Part shown: piece by piece, positions 15,458 through 22,623 of the stretch | How the letters are laid out: every line of letters starts with the position of its first letter | How positions within the stretch are numbered: the first letter of the stretch is position 1 | Source: Gemmatimonadota bacterium | Lineage (GTDB): Bacteria; Gemmatimonadota; Gemmatimonadetes; Longimicrobiales; Gaopeijiaceae | Reading direction: 5' to 3' | Assembly: GCA_022826005.1 (NCBI GenBank) | Contig: JAJDVT010000086.1 | Location: 1 to 64,000, forward strand | Length of the DNA stretch: 64,000 bases | Program-made: the position numbers and the translations under genes | The notes under the pieces: generated by a model | Databases searched by the model: none | What the model was told of the DNA's origin: nothing | Seen by the model: only the letters and a program-made list of their open reading frames with translations

Positions 15458-17629
15458 ATGCAAGTCAAGCCCGTTGTTCCGGCCGCCGCCCCCGCGAGCG
15501 GCGCCCGTACAGTCGCAGCCGCCCTCATCGCCGCGCTCGCGATCGCCGCGCTGCCCGCCCTGATCCCCGCCCCCCTCACCGCCCAGACCGCGGCGCGGCT
15601 CGAAGCCGATCCTCCCAGCCTGGTCCTCCAGCGCGGCGCGTCCGCCACCCTGGTCGTGCGGGTGCTCGACGGCGAGGGCCGTCTGGTCAACGAAGCGGTG
15701 CGGATCGTCGGCGCGCGCCGGGCTCTGTCGCTGGAGGGGGACGCGACGGGCCCGAGGTTGCTCGGCGGTGCGGGGGCAGCCGCCGCACAAGCCGCCCGTG
15801 GCGCCGCTGCCGCTGCCGAGCCGTCCGGCCGCACCGAAACCACCGTAACCGCGCTGGAAGTCGGCGAATGGCAGATCATGGTCACGACCGTGAGGCCTGG
15901 CCCCGGCGGCCGCCCCCTCCAGCTCACCGTGCCCGTGGTGGTCGAGTGGCCCCCGGTGGTGCGCATAGAGGTGGCCGCGGCCGCCCCCGTCTTCGAGGGC
16001 AGCACGGTGACCCACCGCGCGACCGCGCTGCACGCCGACGGCACGCACCGCCCGGACGCCGAGTTCATCTGGCGGACGAGCGACGGGGCGCGGGCCGAGG
16101 TGGACGAATTCGGGCACGTCACCGGGCGCGCGCCGGGCGCGGTCCGGGTCGAGGCCACCTTCGAAGGCGTGACCGGGGTGCTGGACGGCGCCGTGCGCGA
16201 GTTCACCGGCGCCTCGCTGGAGATCGTGGGCGGCGCGGATGGGGGTTCCGTGCGCACCGGCGACATGCAGACTTTCACCGCGGTCGTGCGGGACGCGAGC
16301 GGCGGGTTGATTGCGGACGCGCCGGTCGAGTGGAGCCATTCGTACGTGCCCGCGCCGGGCGTGATCGCACCGGCGGCCCCGGGCCAGATGGCGGCGGGCA
16401 AGATCGTGGCCGACGTGCCGGGCGAGTTCACGGTGGTGGCGCGGTCGGGCCATCTGCGTGCCACGCATGGCTTCGAAGCCGTGCCGAGGGAGGTCGTGCG
16501 TTCGGTCGAAATCATGGGGCGGGGCCATCTGCAGCGCGTCTACAGCACCGACTTCTGGGTCTTCGAGGGCGTCGACGGCCGCGACTACGCCCTGGTCGGC
16601 TCCAAGCAGTCCGACGGGCACGGCTTCGTCTTCGACGTCACCGACCCCGACAACGTCGTCAAGACCGATTCGGTCCAGGTCGACGCCCGCTCGGTCAACG
16701 ACATCAAGGTCTCGCCCGACGGCCGCTACGCCTCGCTCACCCGCGAGGGCGCGTCGAACCGCCGCAACGGCGTCGTGATCCTCGACCTCGCAGACCCCGC
16801 GCACCCCGTCATCGCCGCCGAGTACACGGAAGGGCTTACCGGGGGCGTCCACAATGCCTTCCCCACCAACGACCATCTCTTCGCGCTCGCCAACGGGGAC
16901 AAGTACGTGATCCTGGACGTGAGCGACATCTACAACCCGCAGTACGTCTCCGAGTACGACCACCCGGACAGCCGCGTCCACGACGTGTGGGTCCACGACG
17001 GGATCGCGTATTCGGCCGAGTGGGGCACGGGGCTGGTCGCCGTCGACGTGGGCAACGGCCGCTGGGGCGGCACGATCGAGAACCCGGTCTTCATCAGCAG
17101 CTACTCCGTGCCCACCGGGGCCACGCACGCCGCGTTCCCGTACTACTCGGAGTCGGCGGGCAAGTTCTACGTCTTCATCGGCGACGAGATCCTGACCCGG
17201 CGGGGGATGGCGTGGGAGGGAATCGGCCCCGACTACCGCCAGAAGTACGACCCCGAGACCGGGCGGGGCGGCTACCCGCGCGCCAGCTGGGGCTACATCC
17301 AGGTAATCGACTTCGACGACCCCGCGAACCCGCGGATGGTCGCGCGCTACGAGGTCTCCGAGTTCGGGACGCACAACATCTGGGTGGAGGACGACATCCT
17401 CTTCCAGGCCTACTACGAGGGCGGTATGCGGCTGGTGGACGTGTCGGGCGAGCTGATGGGCAACCTCTACACCCAGGGCCGCGAGATCTCGGTGTACAAG
17501 GCATTCGACCCGGTGGGCTTCGTTCCGAATTCGCCGGGCGCGTGGAGCGTGATGCCGCACAAGGGGCTGGTCTGGTTCGCCGACATCAACTCGGGGCTCT
17601 GGGCGATGAGGTTTGCGGGAGAGTCGTGA
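15458..17629 (+). CDS. secreted Ig-like/LVIVD-repeat protein
   Basis: A 723-residue exported protein. The signal peptide spans about residues 18-45 and ends in PLTAQ. Residues 48-340 contain bacterial Ig-like (BIG2-type) beta domains, with wording such as PPSLVLQRGASATLVVRV, DAEFIWRTSDGARAEVDEFGHVTGRAPG and DMQTFTAVVRDASGG. From about 345 to the end lie LVIVD-like beta-propeller repeats, seen as VVILDLADPAHPVIAAEY, YVILDVSDIYNPQYVSEY and IQVIDFDDPANPRMVARY. Such proteins are extracellular binding or scaffold proteins. I chose ATG 15458 because AGGAAGGA lies upstream and the signal starts soon after; two longer starts are possible. It is divergent from padR and might be its target. Confidence 0.85.
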   Translation: MQVKPVVPAAAPASGARTVAAALIAALAIAALPALIPAPLTAQTAARLEADPPSLVLQRGASATLVVRVLDGEGRLVNEAVRIVGARRALSLEGDATGPRLLGGAGAAAAQAARGAAAAAEPSGRTETTVTALEVGEWQIMVTTVRPGPGGRPLQLTVPVVVEWPPVVRIEVAAAAPVFEGSTVTHRATALHADGTHRPDAEFIWRTSDGARAEVDEFGHVTGRAPGAVRVEATFEGVTGVLDGAVREFTGASLEIVGGADGGSVRTGDMQTFTAVVRDASGGLIADAPVEWSHSYVPAPGVIAPAAPGQMAAGKIVADVPGEFTVVARSGHLRATHGFEAVPREVVRSVEIMGRGHLQRVYSTDFWVFEGVDGRDYALVGSKQSDGHGFVFDVTDPDNVVKTDSVQVDARSVNDIKVSPDGRYASLTREGASNRRNGVVILDLADPAHPVIAAEYTEGLTGGVHNAFPTNDHLFALANGDKYVILDVSDIYNPQYVSEYDHPDSRVHDVWVHDGIAYSAEWGTGLVAVDVGNGRWGGTIENPVFISSYSVPTGATHAAFPYYSESAGKFYVFIGDEILTRRGMAWEGIGPDYRQKYDPETGRGGYPRASWGYIQVIDFDDPANPRMVARYEVSEFGTHNIWVEDDILFQAYYEGGMRLVDVSGELMGNLYTQGREISVYKAFDPVGFVPNSPGAWSVMPHKGLVWFADINSGLWAMRFAGES

Positions 17630-17644
17630 CGCCACATCCCGGGG

Positions 17645-17692
17645 GTCCGTGGATCATCACCGCGTAGGACCGGGGCGGCGAGGCGGTTACGC
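17645..17692 (+). mobile_element. left-end remnant of the TIR element
   Basis: GTCCGTGGAT at 17646-17655 and GGCGGCGAGGCGG about 30 bases later are spaced almost as in the left end of the element at 41183-41435 (GTCCGTGGATAA ... GCGGCGAGGCG). The intervening bases also agree at many places. The rest of the element is not recognisable here. Similarity judged by eye only. Confidence 0.4.
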
Positions 17693-17695
17693 TCT

Positions 17696-17711
17696 TGAGT
17701 AAAATTACTCA
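17696..17711. promoter_or_regulatory. inverted repeat TGAGTAA-AA-TTACTCA before the M20 gene
   Basis: Perfect 7-base arms separated by two bases, in an A/T-rich island otherwise rare in this DNA, ending 46 bases before the chosen M20 peptidase start. The symmetry and position suggest an operator for a dimeric regulator. It follows directly after the element remnant, so it may instead be a relic of that element. Confidence 0.4.
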
Positions 17712-17757
17712 GGACCGTAATCAGGAGCCTCCGAACGGGGCGTGCCGGGAAGGGAGC

Positions 17758-19176
17758 TTGAGCCGGGACGAGGCCGCCGTGGTGGCCGCAGTCGACGAGT
17801 CCTGGCTGCTTGAGACGCTGGCCGGCCTGGTCGCGATCCCCAGCTGGCAGGGAAGGGAGCGCCCCGCCCAGGAGTACATGGCCGCGGTGATGGCCGGGCT
17901 GGGCATGGACCTCGATGTCTGGGAGATCGACGAGGCCGAACTGAGGCGCCACCCGGACTACGCCACCGAGATCGAGCGCGAGGATCCGCTCGGGGTGGTG
18001 GGCAGGGTGGGGTGGGGGACGGGGGGTCGGGATGGTGAGCCGGACGGTGGCGGCGACGGCCGCGAGCCGCGCACGCTCGTCCTCAACGGTCACGTGGACG
18101 TGGTGCCGCCGGGGGACCCGGGACGGTGGGAGACGCCGCCGTTCGAGTTGGTGGTGAAGGATGGACGGGTGTACGGTCGTGGCGTGCTGGACATGAAGGG
18201 GCCGCTGGTGGCGGGGCTGGCGGGGGTGAAGGCGGTGCTGGATGGGTTGGGGCGGGCAGGCGCCAAGCGTGTTCGGCGCGGTGCTCCCGTTGGCGAATGG
18301 CCGGTGTCCGATGGGTCGGCTTATGGCGAATGGCCGGTGTCCGATGCGCCGCTTCCTTGCGGATCGGTCCTCGTGCATTCCGTCATCGGAGAGGAGGACG
18401 GGGGACTGGGCACGCTGGCGTCGGTGCTGCGAGGTCACGTGGGCGACGGGGCCGTGGTGCTGGAGCCGACCCGCCTGGCGGTGGCGACGGCGCAGGCGGG
18501 CGCGCTCAACTTCCGGCTCACCGTGCCGGGGCGGGCAGCACACGGGGCGCTGCGCCACGAGGGCGTGAGCGCGCTGGAGAACTTCATGCGCGTCTACGAG
18601 GACCTGATGGACTTCGAGCGGGAGCGGAACGCGGCGGTGGACGAGCCGCGCCTCGCGGCCTTCGCGGTGCCATACCCGATCTGCGTGGGGACGGTGCATG
18701 GTGGGGAGTGGGCGTCGTCCGTGCCGGAGACGGTCCGCGCGGAGGGGCGGTTCGGGGTGGGGGTGCGCGAGGAGGTGGCGGCCGCGCGGGAGGCGCTGGA
18801 GGCGCGGGTGGCGTCGTTCTGTGCGCGGGACCCGTTCCTGCGCGACCATGCGGCGCGGGTGGAGTGGTGGGGGGGCCAGTTCGCCCCCTGCGAGACCCCG
18901 GAAGATGCATCCATCGTGCGGGCAGTGCGGAGCGCGGCCCACGGCCTCGGCCTGGGCGGCGGAGACGTCGTCGGCGTGCCCTATGGCTCCGACCTGCGCC
19001 ACCTCGTCAACGCGGGCTCGACCCCGGGCGTCCTTTTCGGCCCGGGAAACGTCTCCGGCGCCCATCGGCCGAACGAGTCGATTGCGGTGAGCGAGCTGTT
19101 GGACGCGGCGCGCGCGGTCGCCCTCACCGTCCAGCGCTTCCTGTCACCGGTGGAGGACGGCGCCCTCCGGGGCTGA
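17758..19176 (+). CDS. M20 family metallopeptidase (ArgE/DapE type deacylase)
   Basis: A cytoplasmic di-zinc hydrolase of about 472 residues. Metal-binding motifs are LNGHVDVVPPGD (His, Asp) and YGRGVLDMKGPLVAGL (bridging Asp); the general base is the first Glu in VIGEEDGGLGTL. VVLEPT and the late VPYGSDLRHL and GPGNVSGAHRPNESI complete the active site. A stretch of about 33 residues between DMKGPLVAGLAGVKAVLDGLGRAG and the SVLVHSVIGEED strand is extra and contains the repeated peptide GEWPVSD, encoded by a DNA direct repeat. The start is unclear: TTG 17758 or GTG 17779 fit; TTG 17695 lies inside a palindrome. Substrate could be an acetylated amino acid or a peptide. Confidence 0.88.
   Translation: MSRDEAAVVAAVDESWLLETLAGLVAIPSWQGRERPAQEYMAAVMAGLGMDLDVWEIDEAELRRHPDYATEIEREDPLGVVGRVGWGTGGRDGEPDGGGDGREPRTLVLNGHVDVVPPGDPGRWETPPFELVVKDGRVYGRGVLDMKGPLVAGLAGVKAVLDGLGRAGAKRVRRGAPVGEWPVSDGSAYGEWPVSDAPLPCGSVLVHSVIGEEDGGLGTLASVLRGHVGDGAVVLEPTRLAVATAQAGALNFRLTVPGRAAHGALRHEGVSALENFMRVYEDLMDFERERNAAVDEPRLAAFAVPYPICVGTVHGGEWASSVPETVRAEGRFGVGVREEVAAAREALEARVASFCARDPFLRDHAARVEWWGGQFAPCETPEDASIVRAVRSAAHGLGLGGGDVVGVPYGSDLRHLVNAGSTPGVLFGPGNVSGAHRPNESIAVSELLDAARAVALTVQRFLSPVEDGALRG
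18291..18346 (+). repeat. two 23-base direct repeats within the M20 peptidase gene
   Basis: Two identical 23-base copies (18291-18313 and 18324-18346), each containing GGCGAATGGCCGGTGTCCG, lie 33 bases apart. The period is 11 codons, so the frame is preserved, giving GEWPVSD twice. The core GGCGAATGGCCGGT is also present, in inverse orientation, in the intergenic DNA at 53066-53079. This looks like insertion of a small dispersed repeat into a coding gene. Confidence 0.7.
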
Positions 19177-19190
19177 CGCCGCCCTGGTGC

Positions 19191-19562
19191 TCAGCCCGAC
19201 TTCGTCGCGGTGAAGGTGCCGGTTCCTTCGCCCATCGCCCAGGTGCCCTCGATCGTAGCGCCGGAGACCGTGCCCGCGATCGTCAGCGGACCCTCCGGTC
19301 CGGCCACCTGGATCGTGACGACCTGGTCCTCAACCTCCACCGACAGGACGTTGAGGGGCGGGAACGCGTCGCTCATGATCGACCCGGTGTAGCCGTCGTC
19401 CCCGCGCTCGATGGTCATCGTCCCGGGGAGGATCTGGCCGTTCACGTCGGCCGCGTAGGTGTAGCTGCCCACCGGGTCGAAGGGGGGTGGTCCGGGCGGA
19501 GCGGTGGCGCAGGCCGACAGTGCGGCAGCCGCGAGGAGTCCGGTCAGAAGTCGTCTGCTCAT
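19191..19562 (-). CDS. small lipoprotein of unknown function
   Basis: A 123-residue predicted lipoprotein. Signal residues 1-18 end in the lipobox LSAC (C18), followed by the Pro-rich linker ATAPPGPPPFDP. The mature part, GSYTYAADVNGQILPGTMTIERGDDGYTGSI and later IEGTWAMGEGTGTFTATKSG, is a beta-strand-rich repeat of G-x-(Y/W)-x-hydrophobic strands resembling a small lipocalin-like barrel. GGAGAACTC precedes the ATG. It is 14 bases from the convergent M20 gene end. Similar short G-x-W lipoproteins often occur in Gemmatimonadota; no function is known. Confidence 0.8.
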   Translation of the reverse strand: MSRRLLTGLLAAAALSACATAPPGPPPFDPVGSYTYAADVNGQILPGTMTIERGDDGYTGSIMSDAFPPLNVLSVEVEDQVVTIQVAGPEGPLTIAGTVSGATIEGTWAMGEGTGTFTATKSG

Positions 19563-19774
19563 GAGTTCTCCAACTGGGGTGATGGTGATGGATCGGGCAT
19601 GCAACAAGGTATGATGCGCGGGGCTGAGCCGCGCCCGGCGACCGGGGGCAGCGCCCGCGAGCGGCCTCCCACGGGAGGTCCAATACTTGATGGCCGGTGC
19701 AGCGGTTCCACGCCCCCGCGCGGAAACGGAGCGGAGGGAGAGAGGAGGCGGGGACGGGAAGTACCCACTGTCCT

Positions 19775-20689
19775 TCACCGCCGCTTCCACGTCGGTATCC
19801 GCGCCGGATCCACGCCGTTGCGCCGCGCAAAATCATCGATGAGCGCCCGCGCGATGCTGTAGGGGGGCGGCACGGGGGGCAGCGCGTCCGCGGCAAACCA
19901 TCCGACGTCCTCCAGCTCGTCGTCACGGCTGACGACGGTGCCGCTCCCGTACACGGCGGTGAAGCCGACCATCAGGGAGTCGGGGAACGGCCACGGCTGG
20001 CTGCCGAAGTAGCGGATCCGGCGGACCCGGATGCCGGACTCCTCCTCGACCTCGCGCCGCACGGTTCCCTCCAGGCTCTCGCCCGGATCCACGAACCCCG
20101 CCAACACGGAGTACGCACCGTGGGGATGACGCCGCGAGCGCCCAAGCAGAATCCTCGAGCCCCGGGTCACCTGGACGATCACCGCCGGAGAGACCTTCGG
20201 GAAGGAGAGATGGTCGCACGCCGGGCATGCCATTGCCTGGTGGCGGGGAGACGGCTCCGTCACGGCCCCGCACACGCCGCAGAAGCGGGAAGTGCGCCGC
20301 CAGCGAGCCAGGTGCGCCGCGGTGAGGGCGATCGTCAGGTCGGGTTCCCGGAGAAGGACGAGGGCTCGGCGCAGCCCGATGGCCGCAACACCCTCGGGAG
20401 GCGTCCAGCCGGGTGCGGCCTGGGCCGCCAGGGCTGAGACATCGGGCGTCGTCGGGGTTGGCGCAGGAATGGCGAACGCGGTCCCGGCGCGGGAACAGGG
20501 AGTCTTGACGGCGTGGGCGTCGCGTCCCGCGGCAGTGGGAGCGACATCCGTTGCCGCGGGCCGGGATGCGGTGGCCGGAAACCACTCGGCTTCCCCTGCA
20601 TTCCATCCCCGGGCCTCGGCGAGGTCCGGGAGCGCACAGGCGCCGTCGGCAAGCACGAGCCGATCGCCGGCGAAGAGGCAGGCTTTCAT
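19775..20689 (-). CDS. nudC: NAD+ diphosphatase (Nudix, NudC)
   Basis: Hydrolyses NAD(H) to NMN(H) and AMP, and in some bacteria removes NAD caps from RNA. The 304-residue product has the zinc ribbon FCGVCG...CPACD (about 138-160), the Nudix box GFVDPGESLEGTVRREVEEESGI (about 195-217), and SQPWPFPDSLM directly after it, which is diagnostic of NudC. The N-terminal 100 residues are diverged and contain a low-complexity A/T/P-rich insertion near 40-85. The ATG directly abuts the end of a TIR-element relative (20690-20836), which would therefore supply its promoter and 5' leader. Confidence 0.93.
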   Translation of the reverse strand: MKACLFAGDRLVLADGACALPDLAEARGWNAGEAEWFPATASRPAATDVAPTAAGRDAHAVKTPCSRAGTAFAIPAPTPTTPDVSALAAQAAPGWTPPEGVAAIGLRRALVLLREPDLTIALTAAHLARWRRTSRFCGVCGAVTEPSPRHQAMACPACDHLSFPKVSPAVIVQVTRGSRILLGRSRRHPHGAYSVLAGFVDPGESLEGTVRREVEEESGIRVRRIRYFGSQPWPFPDSLMVGFTAVYGSGTVVSRDDELEDVGWFAADALPPVPPPYSIARALIDDFARRNGVDPARIPTWKRR

Positions 20690-20836
20690 TGGCAGGTCGT
20701 GGGCAGTACCCCCACGGTATTCGAGGGGCGGTGCATTCGCGTTGGACCGCTTCGCCCGCTCGGCCGCACTGTAGCGTCTTCTTTACAAAATGTCATGTTC
20801 TCTTGACATTTCACGTCCTCATGGCACCGCTGTCTG
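20690..20836 (-). mobile_element. diverged right half of the TIR element, upstream of nudC
   Basis: Read on the minus strand, this 147-base stretch lines up end to end with 41289-41435: shared blocks are CAGCGGTGC, AAGAGAACATGAC, ACAGTGCG, CTCGAAT-CCG-GGGGGT and CCACG--CTGC. The translated minus frame shares E-N-M-T-x-C...T-V-R...S-N-x-x-G-V-L with the 41 kb copy. Its end coincides with the base just before the nudC ATG. Within it ATGACA (-35-like) and TACAGT (-10-like) at 17-base spacing could drive nudC. Confidence 0.55.
20788..20811. promoter_or_regulatory. perfect inverted repeat AAATGTCA-N8-TGACATTT
   Basis: Two 8-base arms, exact complements, flank an 8-base spacer between the divergent nudC and respiratory operon. 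Each arm holds a -35-like TTGACA/TGTCAT. It lies inside the element relative but the second arm is not present in the 41 kb copy, so this symmetry is specific to this site. Operator or bidirectional promoter are both possible. Confidence 0.45.
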
Positions 20837-20973
20837 GCCACGGACCGGGCGCGGACCATTCGTCTCCTGGGCATCTCCCGGGCGGACACCTGTTCACAGC
20901 CTGCGGCTCCACCTATTGTGAAGAGTAGCCCGTCCGCTTTCTACCGACCAACCGAGCCGCGACCTGCCCCCAC

Positions 20974-22623
20974 GTGTCCGTCGAATCCGACCCGGTCCCA
21001 AGCCCTGCCCGGCCCTCCTGGGCCAAGGTGGTCGATCAGACCCGCTGCATCGGCTGCCACGCCTGCACCACCGCCTGCAAGTCCGAGAATGAAGTCCCGC
21101 TGTCCGTCACGCGGACTTATGTAAAGTACGTCGATACCGGCGCCTTTCCGCAGGCGCGCCGCTCCTTCCAGGTCACGCGCTGCAACCAGTGCGAGTCGCC
21201 GCCGTGCGTGGCCGCCTGCCCCACCGCGGCGATGTTCAAGCGCCCCGACGGGATCGTGGACTTCGACAAGAGCGTCTGCATCGGCTGCAAGGCGTGCATC
21301 GCGGCCTGTCCGTACGACGCGATCTTCATCAACCCGGACGACCACTCGGCCGAGAAGTGCAACTTCTGCGCTCACCGGCTCGACATCGGACTGGAGCCGG
21401 CATGCGTGGTGGTCTGCCCGACCGAGGCGCTGCTGGTGGGCGACATGAACGACCCGTCGTCGGAGGTGGCGCGGATCATCAACCGTGACCCGGTGTCGGT
21501 ACGGCGGCCGGAGAAGGAGACGAAGCCGAAGCTGTACTACAAGGGCGCCGACCAGGTGACGCTCGACCCGCTGGCCGCACAGCGTCCGGACGGGGGCCTC
21601 TTCATGTGGAGTGAGCAGGGTGAGGTGGACCACGGGGTGCCGTCGGGGCATCCGGGGCCGTGGAACTCGTCGGCGGCGGCGGTGCTCAGCTACGACATCC
21701 CCCACCGCGCCCCCTGGGACTTCCGCGTCTCGCTCTACACCTGGACCAAGTCGATCGCGGCGGGGGCGTACCTGGCGCCGCTGCTGCTTCTGGCGGCGGG
21801 TGCGATCGGGCCATCGAGTCCGCTCTGGACGTGGGCCGCGCCGATCGTGGCCGGTGTCTTTCTGGCGCTGACAGGCGTGATCCTCATCTGGGACCTGGAA
21901 CACCCCGCGCGCTTCCACCTCATCTTCCGGCGCCCCCAGTGGCGGAGCTGGCTGGTGCGGGGAGGCTTCATCATCGGCGGCTACTCGGCGGCGCTGGCGG
22001 CGCACTTCGCGGTTGCGCTGACCGGCGCGTCGCCACCGCTATGGCTCGGCTGGATCGGCGGCGGCCTCGCGGTCCTCACGGCCATCTACACCGCGTTCCT
22101 CTTCGGCCAGGCGAAGGCGCGCGACATGTGGCAGAACCCGCTGTTGCCGGTGCACTTCCTGGTGCAGGCCGTGCTTGCGGGCGCGGGGGCTGTGGTGGTC
22201 GCGGTGGTGGCGATGGATGGGTCGATGCAGGCGCTGTCCGGGGCCGCCAGTGGGGCCGCCGGGGCGGCCGCGGGCTCCTCCGGGTCGGCCGGGGACTCCG
22301 CCGCGTCCGCCGGGTTGGCCACAGCCGGCGCGCTGCAGCTATTTGCGGTAGCCAGCGCCGCCCACCTGCTGATGATCGCCGGCGAGGTCTTCATGCCTCC
22401 GCCCACCGCCCACGCCCGCCTCGCCGAACGCGAGATGACCCACGGACGCTTACGCGGCTGGTTCCGGCTGGGGGTGCTCGGGGCGCTGGCAGGCGCGGCG
22501 GCTCCGTGGCTGGCCGGAGCTGCCCCGTGGATCGGTCTGGCCGCGGTCGCGCTCGGCCTCATCGCCCTGCTCGCCTACGAGCACGCCTACGTGCAGGCGG
22601 GCCAGTCGGTGCCGATCGCATGA
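20974..22623 (+). CDS. fused 4Fe-4S electron-transfer and NrfD-like membrane subunit of a Mo-oxidoreductase
   Basis: A 549-residue fusion of two subunits that are usually separate. Residues 17-185 are a PsrB/DmsB-type ferredoxin with four cysteine groups: CIGCHACTTAC, CNQCESPPC-x3-C, CIGCKACIAAC and CNFC...C-x3-C, each for one [4Fe-4S] cluster. Residues 250-545 form eight or so membrane helices of the NrfD/PsrC type, quinone-linked, with a Gly/Ala/Ser-rich linker near 425-450. GTG at 20974 is the start; no good ribosome site is visible. Its TGA overlaps the ATG of the catalytic subunit. Together they form a membrane-bound respiratory complex; direction of electron flow unknown. Confidence 0.9.
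   Translation: MSVESDPVPSPARPSWAKVVDQTRCIGCHACTTACKSENEVPLSVTRTYVKYVDTGAFPQARRSFQVTRCNQCESPPCVAACPTAAMFKRPDGIVDFDKSVCIGCKACIAACPYDAIFINPDDHSAEKCNFCAHRLDIGLEPACVVVCPTEALLVGDMNDPSSEVARIINRDPVSVRRPEKETKPKLYYKGADQVTLDPLAAQRPDGGLFMWSEQGEVDHGVPSGHPGPWNSSAAAVLSYDIPHRAPWDFRVSLYTWTKSIAAGAYLAPLLLLAAGAIGPSSPLWTWAAPIVAGVFLALTGVILIWDLEHPARFHLIFRRPQWRSWLVRGGFIIGGYSAALAAHFAVALTGASPPLWLGWIGGGLAVLTAIYTAFLFGQAKARDMWQNPLLPVHFLVQAVLAGAGAVVVAVVAMDGSMQALSGAASGAAGAAAGSSGSAGDSAASAGLATAGALQLFAVASAAHLLMIAGEVFMPPPTAHARLAEREMTHGRLRGWFRLGVLGALAGAAAPWLAGAAPWIGLAAVALGLIALLAYEHAYVQAGQSVPIA

Noticed and set aside
15347-17635. A 762-codon open frame antisense to the LVIVD gene
   Set aside because: It has His/Arg/Asp/Val-biased shadow composition and no recognisable motif; the plus strand gives a coherent exported beta-propeller.
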